DNA of 64,000 nucleotides, taken from the NCBI RefSeq assembly GCF_900110835.1, contig NZ_FOJG01000001.1:3317499-3381498 (forward strand), written 5' to 3'. The position numbers and the translations under genes are program-made. Positions 47,364-55,441 of this stretch are shown here, piece after piece (position 1 is the stretch's first letter; every line of letters starts with the position of its first letter). Source of the DNA: Chitinophaga arvensicola (lineage in GTDB: Bacteria; Bacteroidota; Bacteroidia; Chitinophagales; Chitinophagaceae). Below the pieces are notes generated by a model. The model made no database searches. It was not told the DNA's origin and was given only the letters and a program-made list of their open reading frames with translations.

Positions 47364-49925
47364 TTAATTGGACGGGCTGAATACATAGCGGATCGTTACA
47401 CCATAGGTGCTGGGATCGCCTAATACTGCGGCATATTGTCCTGCGTTACCTGCAGCTACAAGCAATTGCTCAAAGTAGTTTTTGTTGAACAGGTTACGTC
47501 CCCATACAAATACTGATACACCCTTTGCTGCACGGAAACCAATCCTGCCGTTTACCAGCGTGTAGCCATCAATGTTCAGGTAAGGAGAAGGGGAGGGACT
47601 GGAAGAGAATTCAGAGCGATAATATCCATCGAGTGCCACGAAGTATCTTCCTCCCTGGCCCAGGAATTTTCCACCAACAGATGCTTCACCACCCAGGCTG
47701 GCCGCCCATTTGGAAATGCCGGGTAATCTTCCGCCGGAAATGTCTTTGAAGGCATTGGCAGCGCCGGTTTCTTCCAGCGGTACCGGGGCATTTTTGAAGG
47801 ATTTGTATTTACCGTCTGTATAAGACACAGCGCCAAAGAGAGAGAAGTGGTTACCAAAACGGATGTTACCATCCAGTTCCACGCCGCGTACCTGTACTTT
47901 TTCAGCATTGGCGAGGTAACCACGGTTTACGCCCAGTTCAGCGGTTTGCACTTGTGTCTGGAAATCTTTGATATCAGTGTTATAGATAGCGAGATTGAGG
48001 GTAGAAGAGGCAGAAGGACTTGTTTTAAGACCTACTTCAAAATGCTGTACATACTCCGGTTTGATCTCTGCCAGTTCCAGCATTGGTTTTCCACTGGCAG
48101 TCGGAAGTCCGCCGAGGTTAAGGCCTACCGGTTTGTAATTGGTAGAGTAAGTGGCGTAGGCATTGATATTATTATTGGCTTTGAATGCAACGGTCAACTG
48201 GCCGCTCAGGTTAGTATTATCTGTATTGGCAGAGAATACCTGGTCGGTGTACACGATGTTTTTCAACGCCAGCAACGCAGCATCATTAGTTTGCAGACCA
48301 CCATATGTTTTGCGGCTGAAATCCAGTTTTTTATCATCGTAGTTATAACGCAAACCGGGGAGTACGTGGAGTTTTTCCGTGATGGCCCAGTCCAGTTGTC
48401 CGAATACAGCGCCGCTGACAGTCTTCAACCTGGAAGTAGTGCGGATACCATATCCATCCAGCAGTCCTGGTGTTTTCCATAACTCGCTGGTAGTAGTTTG
48501 TGAGAAGCGCCATTGTGCAGAGCCGGATTCCTCAATATGTACGGGATCTGTTTTCAGATCCTGACCGATAACGAATACACCGATCACGCCGCTCAGTTTG
48601 GAAGAGAAGTTACCGGCATAGCGCACTTCCTGTGACCACTGCTGGTGTTTGGAAGTAGCCTGTGATAAAGACAGTACTGATAACCCGGTAAAGTCGCGGT
48701 CGTTGGAGGGATCCCAGTTCCAATAGCGCCAGGCAGAAGTAGCGGTGAGGGTACCGCCGCCTATCCTGGCGTCTACGTTCACGGATAATCCACCCTGGTC
48801 GTTACCGGAGCGCCAGGTGGTGTTATGATCGATTAACCGGTCGAAAGGGTTGCGGCTGGGCAATTCATATTTGAGGTCAGCGATGATGTTATCAAACTGA
48901 CGGTAAGCGGGGCGCTGTGTTTTTACCACACCTGCAATCACCTGTGCATATCCTTCGGGGCGTTGTTTGGAGGCATCGCCGATAAGGGTGATGTTCACAC
49001 GTTCAGAGGCTGTGTAGAGGAGTTGAGCCCGTGCACCGATGTTATTGATATCGTTCACATGCCGTTGGGAAGATACATTGTAAATGGTACCGTCGCGCTG
49101 TGTACCGGAGAAGGAGACTTTACCGGCCAGTTTATTGACAATCTTACCGTTTACAGAGGCTTTTGCCTGGATGTATCCATAGTTGCCATAACTCACTTCT
49201 GCGCTGGCACTGGGAGCAAAGGTGGGCTTACGGGTGGTAATGTTCAGGGCGCCTGCGGTGGTGTTCTTACCGAACAGCGTACCTTGCGGACCGCGTAATA
49301 CCTCGATCTGTTCTACATCCACAAAATCAAAGGTGGTGGCTGCAGGGCGTGCATAATACACGCCGTCCAGGTAAAATCCAACACCAGGATCAATACCATC
49401 GTTAGTTAGTCCGAAGGTGGAACCAAGACCGCGAATATTCAGCGTAGTGTTACGTGGATTGGAGGAATAGAGCTGTACGGAGGGGATCAGTTCTTTTACC
49501 CTGTTTACGTTAAAAGCGCCTGCGTCCTCGATCACGCCACCTCTTATTACTGAAATGGCGATAGGTACATTCTGGATCTTCTCATTACGACGGCGCGCCG
49601 TAACAGATACTTCATTGATCTGGCGGTTATCTATTTTGAGAACGATTTCCAGGTTGTTCTGGTTTTGTTCGGTCACTTCCACTTCACGGGAAGCAAAACC
49701 AATGGAGCTGACAGCCAGGGTAATGGGGAACGGGGCATAGGTACGAAAACTGAATTCTCCTTTGCTGTCTGCAATAGCGTGGTTGGTGGAGCCTTTCAAA
49801 CTGATAGTTGTGCCGGGTACGGGGGATCCTTCTTCGCCTTTTACAACGCCCTTAATTACTTTTTGTGCAATCGCGGCGTTGACCACAAAGGTCGTGAGGA
49901 ATAACAGAGATAGTAATCTTTTCAT
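47364..49925 (-). CDS. TonB-dependent receptor with proteobacterial-style plug
   Basis: An 853-aa receptor: signal peptide (SLLFLTTFVVNAAIAQ), CarboxypepD_reg (IKGVVKGEEGSPVPGTTISLKG...DSKGEFSFRT), plug with IQNVPIAISVIRGGVIEDAG, LNIRGLGSTFGLTNDGIDPGVGFYLDGVYYARP and IEVLRGPQGTLFGKNTTAGALNIT. That plug is the style of receptors common in sphingomonads and caulobacters (BtuB/CirA-like), unlike the SusC-type receptors nearby. It ends FSPSN, without the usual terminal Phe. It stands alone, with no SusD or sigma factor, so the substrate is unknown. The promoter TATATTTG and a tandem repeat TAGTCTAC lie upstream. Confidence 0.9.
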   Translation of the reverse strand: MKRLLSLLFLTTFVVNAAIAQKVIKGVVKGEEGSPVPGTTISLKGSTNHAIADSKGEFSFRTYAPFPITLAVSSIGFASREVEVTEQNQNNLEIVLKIDNRQINEVSVTARRRNEKIQNVPIAISVIRGGVIEDAGAFNVNRVKELIPSVQLYSSNPRNTTLNIRGLGSTFGLTNDGIDPGVGFYLDGVYYARPAATTFDFVDVEQIEVLRGPQGTLFGKNTTAGALNITTRKPTFAPSASAEVSYGNYGYIQAKASVNGKIVNKLAGKVSFSGTQRDGTIYNVSSQRHVNDINNIGARAQLLYTASERVNITLIGDASKQRPEGYAQVIAGVVKTQRPAYRQFDNIIADLKYELPSRNPFDRLIDHNTTWRSGNDQGGLSVNVDARIGGGTLTATSAWRYWNWDPSNDRDFTGLSVLSLSQATSKHQQWSQEVRYAGNFSSKLSGVIGVFVIGQDLKTDPVHIEESGSAQWRFSQTTTSELWKTPGLLDGYGIRTTSRLKTVSGAVFGQLDWAITEKLHVLPGLRYNYDDKKLDFSRKTYGGLQTNDAALLALKNIVYTDQVFSANTDNTNLSGQLTVAFKANNNINAYATYSTNYKPVGLNLGGLPTASGKPMLELAEIKPEYVQHFEVGLKTSPSASSTLNLAIYNTDIKDFQTQVQTAELGVNRGYLANAEKVQVRGVELDGNIRFGNHFSLFGAVSYTDGKYKSFKNAPVPLEETGAANAFKDISGGRLPGISKWAASLGGEASVGGKFLGQGGRYFVALDGYYRSEFSSSPSPSPYLNIDGYTLVNGRIGFRAAKGVSVFVWGRNLFNKNYFEQLLVAAGNAGQYAAVLGDPSTYGVTIRYVFSPSN

Positions 49926-49969
49926 GATAATGATAATATAGGTTATATGATGATATTTGGTTGCTACAG

Positions 49970-49987
49970 TAGTCTACATAGTCTACT
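49970..49987 (-). repeat. Tandem 9-bp repeat in the receptor leader
   Basis: TAGTCTACA and TAGTCTACT follow each other directly (49970-49978, 49979-49987), between the -7 element and the receptor start. A regulator site is possible. Confidence 0.4.
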
Positions 49988-49998
49988 AACTTAGTGGA

Positions 49999-50006
49999 CA
50001 AATATA
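49999..50006 (-). promoter_or_regulatory. -7 element (TATATTTG) of the TonB receptor gene
   Basis: Exact TAnnTTTG on the minus strand, 73 bases upstream of ATG 49925. Confidence 0.45.
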
Positions 50007-50160
50007 ATACTCAAAAGGAAAACTTTTATATTTTTTTTAACTATTCGGGTTTTAAGATCATGAGTAGCGCCAGGGGAGTGGTTATCAGCGGGTTAACCAG
50101 CTATACGCCGATATCATGAAGACTAAAGGCAATTTTGATATTTACGAATGTTCCGTAGAT

Positions 50161-50177
50161 TTACGAAATATTCGTAA
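50161..50177. promoter_or_regulatory. Palindrome TTACGAA-ATA-TTCGTAA before a TlpA-like gene
   Basis: A perfect 7-3-7 inverted repeat 7 bases before the start codon. A further TTTACGAA copy at 50141-50148 lies 19 bases upstream of TTTACGAA at 50160, suggesting cooperative regulator binding. Confidence 0.5.
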
Positions 50178-50184
50178 TGTTATC

Positions 50185-51333
50185 ATGAGAAAGTTAGCAC
50201 ACTACATAAAGTTATTGATCTGTCTCCTGTTGATTTTATCCGGGGAAAAGGCAAACGCACAAGCTGCTTTGGTACAAAAGGCCATAGATAAGGTAGGAAG
50301 TTACCAGCACTTAAAGTATCAACTTGTTAGTAAGATAAGGGAATATACCGACGACACGATGGTGTCGATCCACAAGGATCTGCTCCTGAAAGCGCCCGGC
50401 GATACTAATTTTGGTTATTTTTTCCGCATGGAAGCACTGAACCCCGGTAATTCGTTGCCTTATATAGCGGTATACAACGGGAAAAACCTGGCAGAACTCC
50501 ATCCCCAGGACAGCACCTATACCATTGATAAAATAAAACCCTATCCTTTTGCCGGCTCATTGCCAGGGTATCTGAAAGTGATCAGCAACCTGCTGAAGAA
50601 AAAACCTTCCGAAATGGCCGCTGATACTACGATCGATGCCCATCCCTGTTCCCATGTAGTGCTTAATACATACGATACCGTTATTAATAAAGAACATTTA
50701 TATACACGCATACACATCTTTATAGATCAGCTGTCCGGACTACCAGTAAGGATCATGGCAAATTCGAGATCTGCCAATACCGGTGATGGTATCACCGATT
50801 ATTATTTAGAGTTCCGCTATACAAATTATGAGTTAACGGAAAGTCCGCAGGATCTTGTCGCCGTATCGGTTCCGGAAGGTTTCCATCTGCCCCTGGTGCA
50901 GACACCTGTGCCGGTTTTACTGGCCGCCGGCACTGTGGCGCCGGACTGGGAATTATACTCATCAGACGGAAGAAAGCTATCGTTGTCCCAATTGAAAGGC
51001 AAGGTAGTACTGCTCGATTTTTTCTTTATCGGTTGCATGCCTTGTATGCAGTCCCTGAAACCACTGAACAGGCTACACGAAAAGTATAAAAATGTGGAGT
51101 TCGTGAGTCTGACTTCCAGAGACAGCAAATCATCTGTCACAAAATTCCGGGGAAAGTATAATATCAGTTATCCTATCTATACTGATGCCGCTGATGTGGA
51201 GGCGCAATATCATGTCACCGGGTTTCCTACCTTTTACTTTATTGATAAGAAAGGCACTATCGCCAGCGTATTGGTGGGGTATGGCGATGATTTCGAACAG
51301 AAAGTAGCAGCTACACTGGACTCGTTATTGTAG
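50185..51333 (+). CDS. TlpA/ResA-like periplasmic thioredoxin-domain protein
   Basis: From ATG 50185 the product has 382 aa (signal peptide MRKLAHYIKLLICLLLILSGEKANAQ; the longer in-frame ATG 50116 places 23 residues across the upstream palindrome and is unlikely). Residues about 30-240 form an N-terminal beta-rich region of the DUF-type common before Bacteroidota thioredoxins. The last 130 residues are a TlpA-like fold: LSQLKGKVVLLDFFFIGCMPCMQSL with active site C284-x-x-C287, and cis-Pro in VTGFPTFYFID. It probably reduces disulfides in the periplasm. Confidence 0.88.
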   Translation: MRKLAHYIKLLICLLLILSGEKANAQAALVQKAIDKVGSYQHLKYQLVSKIREYTDDTMVSIHKDLLLKAPGDTNFGYFFRMEALNPGNSLPYIAVYNGKNLAELHPQDSTYTIDKIKPYPFAGSLPGYLKVISNLLKKKPSEMAADTTIDAHPCSHVVLNTYDTVINKEHLYTRIHIFIDQLSGLPVRIMANSRSANTGDGITDYYLEFRYTNYELTESPQDLVAVSVPEGFHLPLVQTPVPVLLAAGTVAPDWELYSSDGRKLSLSQLKGKVVLLDFFFIGCMPCMQSLKPLNRLHEKYKNVEFVSLTSRDSKSSVTKFRGKYNISYPIYTDAADVEAQYHVTGFPTFYFIDKKGTIASVLVGYGDDFEQKVAATLDSLL

Positions 51334-51417
51334 CATAAATTTATTTTTCAGGTACGTAGGGGTATCCTTCTCCGGGAGACGTTACTTGTTTGTAACCATA
51401 AAACATTTAATGATCTC

Positions 51418-52260
51418 ATGAAACAGTATGTTAATCTGTTAAGCACCTTGCTATGTCTTTTAATTACCTACCATAGCCCTTTGATGGCGCAAAAAAAGGC
51501 CGTTGCTGCAAAGCATGTTATTGAAAAAGAAGATACCATCCTGATGCTGAACGGGGAATCCAAACATGGAAAAATAAATGGTGTAGGATCAGATGTGGTA
51601 TTGTTTGTACACAGCGGAGAAAAGCTGGAGTATTCCCTGAAGAAAACAGAGATCCAGAAGATCATTTTTGCCAGCGGCAGAACGGAACTCATCACAGCTC
51701 CGGCAGTAGCTAAATCCGCATCCGACGACTATCCGCCAAAAGTGGATAACCTCATTGCCATATTGCCTTTCAAGTATCGCAGTGTGGGAGAAGCGTTGGA
51801 ACAGATCAACGCCACCAAAGAAAAACTACAGGACGATACTTATTCGTTCCTCAGCAAACGTAATGGCATCTACAAATTCCAGGATCCGCAAACCACCAAT
51901 GCTTTGCTGATCAGAAAAGGGATTGATGAAAATACCATCAAGGGATATACGTTTGATGAACTGTGTAAAATACTGGGCACTGAGTTTATTGTACAGGGTG
52001 GATTGTCGCGCAGCAGCAAGGAAAATATTGCATCTGCAGAAACAAAAACCGCTACAAAAGATGACGACCGTATCCGGCAGAACAAAGCAGGGAGCACGGT
52101 GGTACAAAAAACATACGAAAACGAATTGTCTGTGTTGATCTACAACCGTCAGAACGAAAAAGTATTTGACAATCACCGCACGGCCATTCTGTCCAGCGAA
52201 GCCTCCTACAAGGATGCGTTGTTTTACATGCTGAAGAGATGCCCGATGTATAATAAATAG
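51418..52260 (+). CDS. Secreted protein with CsgG-like C-terminal half
   Basis: A 280-aa protein with signal peptide (LLSTLLCLLITYHSPLMAQ). Residues 40-95 form a short beta domain (ILMLNGESKHGKINGVGSDVVLFVHSGEKLEYSLKKTEIQKI), as in Bacteroidota periplasmic proteins of unknown role. From residue about 120 it reads IAILPFKYRSVGEALEQINATKEKLQDDTYSFL, LCKILGTEFIVQGGLSRSS and a C-terminal ELSVLIYNRQNEKVFDNHRTAI, the order seen in CsgG/GNA1162-like proteins. No lipobox is visible. It follows the TlpA-like gene after 84 bases and ends at a strong terminator. Confidence 0.6.
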   Translation: MKQYVNLLSTLLCLLITYHSPLMAQKKAVAAKHVIEKEDTILMLNGESKHGKINGVGSDVVLFVHSGEKLEYSLKKTEIQKIIFASGRTELITAPAVAKSASDDYPPKVDNLIAILPFKYRSVGEALEQINATKEKLQDDTYSFLSKRNGIYKFQDPQTTNALLIRKGIDENTIKGYTFDELCKILGTEFIVQGGLSRSSKENIASAETKTATKDDDRIRQNKAGSTVVQKTYENELSVLIYNRQNEKVFDNHRTAILSSEASYKDALFYMLKRCPMYNK

Positions 52261-52267
52261 GCAGGCA

Positions 52268-52302
52268 AAACGCCGGGAATATTTCCCGGCGTTTCTGTTT
52301 TA
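52268..52302 (+). terminator. Terminator between the CsgG-like and GH18 genes
   Basis: AAACGCCGGGAA, loop TAT, TTCCCGGCGTTT (12-bp stem) followed by CTGTTTTA; it separates convergent genes. Confidence 0.8.
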
Positions 52303-52308
52303 TGAAAA

Positions 52309-53763
52309 TTATATTTTGTAAAACGGATGACTGGTACCAAGAAAGGTAAGACCGATTCCTCCTGCACCATTATAGAACCGGAGGATGTACAGCTTATTGG
52401 TGGTCAATGTTTGTACCACGGAGGCGGGAATAGTAAAGCTACCGCTGCTGCTGTTAGCCAGGTATTGATAGTATCCGATGGAATTACCCGTGTTTAATTC
52501 GTAAATCCCCACCCAGTTGGTAGATGATGCAGTCAGCGAATGAAAGCCACCCACAATGCTTTGGGAAGAAGAGTAATAATCCTGCCGCGTAAACCCGGTA
52601 ATGGGTTTGTATTGCAGGGGATTGGTATTCCATTCGTGCAGCAACTTCAATAATGAATAACGACGGTAATTACTATCTACTGCATCTTTCGTGATATCCC
52701 AGGTGAATAATCCCCTGAACTGATGCGCTTTCAGGTATTCAGCTTTACGCCTGGTTTCATACAGGCTGTTGTACCGTTGTACATAGCCGGATGGCTTTCC
52801 CGGTGCATTAAAATAAGTGGTCAGGTACGGTGTAAAAGTGGTATCTGCCGGTTGAAGTTTTAACAGCGCTTCGTAACTCATTCCATCGCCTGCGCCGGTG
52901 CCGCTTGTATTGGCATATTGTGACCAAAGCCCGATACCAAAAGCCAGCTTATTTTTGCTCACTTTTTGCGCCCAGGTATCAGACACCGTAGCCAGGTTGC
53001 GGTTGGGTTCTGCCTGTAAATAGTCCATCTTTTCGCGGCCATAATCCTGGATGCCCAACAGGTCGGCGTTCTGATATACATCCTGGTTGATATTGGAGCG
53101 GCTGTGGTCACCGATGGCCAGCGATACGGTGCAGATTTTTCTTCTTCCCCTTGCAGTAGAATCATGCAGGGCTGTTGCCAGGTCGCGGATAAATAAAGGA
53201 TAATTGGCGCCAATAAAGCCAGGGTCTAAAGAGCTGTCTTCAAAATCTATATCAATGCCATCGAGTTGAAAAGAATCTACATATGCCCGCATCAGGTATT
53301 GAATAGTTTGCGCCCTGTTCGTGTTATTAAAGAGTGTTGCTGTAGCTGCTCGTTGCACATCGTTGTTATGCAGATCGGATAAGGCAAGTACAATTCTTAT
53401 ATCCGGATTTTTTGACCTCACAAAACTAAGGATATCTGCGAGCGGTGGTTGCTGATAAGCGGTCGGCGATGCATCATTATCTCCCCAGATCAATCCTTTT
53501 TCTTCTGTTACCGTTTTCTGTGAGATAGTGGTGATCAGATAGAGCATATTAATATGCTCGTAAGCGTAGGCCTGGTAAGTGCCGATGCCCCAATACGGAA
53601 GATAGCCGCCTATGAGGAAGTCAGGCAATGCTACCGGGGTGGAAGGACCGCTATAGCTGGCAATATTTTTATTTTTAGGTAACTGTGTGATAGCAGAATT
53701 GGTATTCTTCTGACAGGCGGTCATCGCCATACAGAAAGCCAGTATGATACAGCTGTTTTTCAT
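52309..53763 (-). CDS. GH18 endoglycosidase/chitinase-like lipoprotein
   Basis: From ATG 53763 the product has 484 aa (the longer frame from 53823 runs into the SusD gene). Lipobox AMTAC (Cys17). The GH18 motif DxxDxDxE is D168-G-I-D171-I-D173-F-E175 (QLDGIDIDFED); E175 is the proton donor. A barrel strand YLPYWGIGTYQAYAYEHINMLYLITT starts the domain. The last 100 residues form a C-terminal module. The gene is third in a SusC-SusD operon, a position typical of GH18 enzymes that cut N-glycans or chitin at the cell surface. Confidence 0.88.
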   Translation of the reverse strand: MKNSCIILAFCMAMTACQKNTNSAITQLPKNKNIASYSGPSTPVALPDFLIGGYLPYWGIGTYQAYAYEHINMLYLITTISQKTVTEEKGLIWGDNDASPTAYQQPPLADILSFVRSKNPDIRIVLALSDLHNNDVQRAATATLFNNTNRAQTIQYLMRAYVDSFQLDGIDIDFEDSSLDPGFIGANYPLFIRDLATALHDSTARGRRKICTVSLAIGDHSRSNINQDVYQNADLLGIQDYGREKMDYLQAEPNRNLATVSDTWAQKVSKNKLAFGIGLWSQYANTSGTGAGDGMSYEALLKLQPADTTFTPYLTTYFNAPGKPSGYVQRYNSLYETRRKAEYLKAHQFRGLFTWDITKDAVDSNYRRYSLLKLLHEWNTNPLQYKPITGFTRQDYYSSSQSIVGGFHSLTASSTNWVGIYELNTGNSIGYYQYLANSSSGSFTIPASVVQTLTTNKLYILRFYNGAGGIGLTFLGTSHPFYKI

Positions 53764-53816
53764 AAATGAATTTTTAGGAAATGCCCGGGAGCTTTTCCCC
53801 CAGGCATTTTTCAGGG

Positions 53817-55424
53817 TTACCAATTGGGATTTTGTACCATATTCGGATTTGCATTCAATTCATCTAACGGAATAGGCCAGAGATAATCCTTTGCAGCGTT
53901 GAACTTTCTTTCTTCCACAATTACCGGTTTACCGGTGGCAGGGTCTACGGCGCCTTCTACCGGGCCATTGAGCACGGTACCGATTTTCCATCTCCGGATA
54001 TCAAAGATCCGCTGGCCTTCAAATGCCAGCTCTACCTGGCGTTCCCGGCGAACAAGTTCACGGAGTTTGTCTGCGTTGTTATACACCGCAGCATTGACTG
54101 CCGGCATGCCTGCCCGCTGCCGGATTTTATTCAGGTACAACAGTACATCCGGGTTTTGCGACTGCCCGCTTTCAATCAATCCTTCTACATAGTTCAGTAA
54201 AACTTCTGCATAGCGGATAATCATAAAGTTGAGGTTGCCGCTGTAAGTAGAACTGGCATCTTTTGGATCCAGGTATTTTTTCATCCAGAAGCCGGTGACG
54301 GTAGATTGCGGCTGACCGATCAGATCAGGATTGCCTGCTGTGGCGCGATCGAACGGCAACAGTTTACGGTTTACAAATACATCGCCGGGCAGCAGCACGG
54401 AAGCAAATAAGCGCGGATCGCGGTTGCCTTTGAACCCGGGATCTTTCTGATACACCAGGAAGCTATCGGTGCCGAGTTCCCGGATCGTTTTCCCCTGTAA
54501 GGTTTCATAGGTATTCACGATGGCGGCGGTAGGATTGGTGGCAGCCTGGCAGCCCAGGCTTTTAGGCGCATTGCGGAAAAATACTTCCACCTGTGCCCTG
54601 GGTTTGAAAAGAATGCGCTCTTTGTTGATCAGGCCATTATAGGAAAACAGATCTACATAGCTGTTGGTGCTGCTGTTGCTCTGGTGCAGTTCATAGACTT
54701 TCATGTCTATCACTTTTTTTGCGGCCACAGCGGCATTAGGGTAATCGCCCGCGTTGATGTAAAGAATCGACTGCATGGCATAACAGGCGCCTTTGCTCAT
54801 ACGCCAGGCATCATCATTGTCGTATTGATCCGGTAAATTGGCTGCACAGCTATCCAGTTCAGTCGCAATAAATTTTACCACTTCTTCTTTTGAATTCCGG
54901 GCGGCCATAGATTCCGCTGGCAGCAAGGCGTGATCCACGATAGGAATAGGACCGTACATCAGGAACAGCTGCAGGTGGTACCAGGCTCTCACGGCTCTTG
55001 CTTCATAAGCGTACCGGGTTTTAAATGCCGCATTTTCCACATAGGCGGTCTGATAGTGCTCCAGGAAACGGCAGGCTCTCCGGATATTGGTATAATAAAG
55101 GGCATACAGGTCGCGGGCAGAGCCGGTCTGGCTATTGGATAATCCGAGCGGATAGTTGCGCCAGTCGCCGAAGTTGCCGGCATGTATGGCTTCGTCGGTA
55201 ATACCGGCCATATGCATTCTCGCGTCGGGCATATAGGAATAAGTGCCGGAAGGAAGACCGCTGTAAATATCATTCAATGCGGCTTTCAGCTGCGATTCCA
55301 GTTGCCACCATTTGTTATCGGTGGTGGCAGTGGGATTATCCTGTTCGAGGAAATTCTTTTCACATCCGCTGAGGCCCGTCAGCAGCAGGGCGGCAAATAA
55401 AGTATAATAAAGGAATGTTCTCAT
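53817..55424 (-). CDS. SusD/RagB-family surface lipoprotein
   Basis: A 535-aa SusD homologue with lipobox LSGC (FAALLLTGLSGC, Cys21). The helical TPR-like scaffold includes ALNDIYSGLPSG, RAVRAWYHLQLFLMYGPIPIVDHAL (the RaxxYfxLxxxYGdvPlv signature) and the C-terminal RRERQVELAFEGQRIFDIRRWKIG, ending in LWPIPLDELNANPNMVQNPNW. It binds oligosaccharide on the cell surface and hands it to the SusC channel encoded just upstream, with 17 bases between the genes. The GH18 gene follows. Confidence 0.95.
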   Translation of the reverse strand: MRTFLYYTLFAALLLTGLSGCEKNFLEQDNPTATTDNKWWQLESQLKAALNDIYSGLPSGTYSYMPDARMHMAGITDEAIHAGNFGDWRNYPLGLSNSQTGSARDLYALYYTNIRRACRFLEHYQTAYVENAAFKTRYAYEARAVRAWYHLQLFLMYGPIPIVDHALLPAESMAARNSKEEVVKFIATELDSCAANLPDQYDNDDAWRMSKGACYAMQSILYINAGDYPNAAVAAKKVIDMKVYELHQSNSSTNSYVDLFSYNGLINKERILFKPRAQVEVFFRNAPKSLGCQAATNPTAAIVNTYETLQGKTIRELGTDSFLVYQKDPGFKGNRDPRLFASVLLPGDVFVNRKLLPFDRATAGNPDLIGQPQSTVTGFWMKKYLDPKDASSTYSGNLNFMIIRYAEVLLNYVEGLIESGQSQNPDVLLYLNKIRQRAGMPAVNAAVYNNADKLRELVRRERQVELAFEGQRIFDIRRWKIGTVLNGPVEGAVDPATGKPVIVEERKFNAAKDYLWPIPLDELNANPNMVQNPNW

Positions 55425-55441
55425 GATCTTGAATTTTTTGG

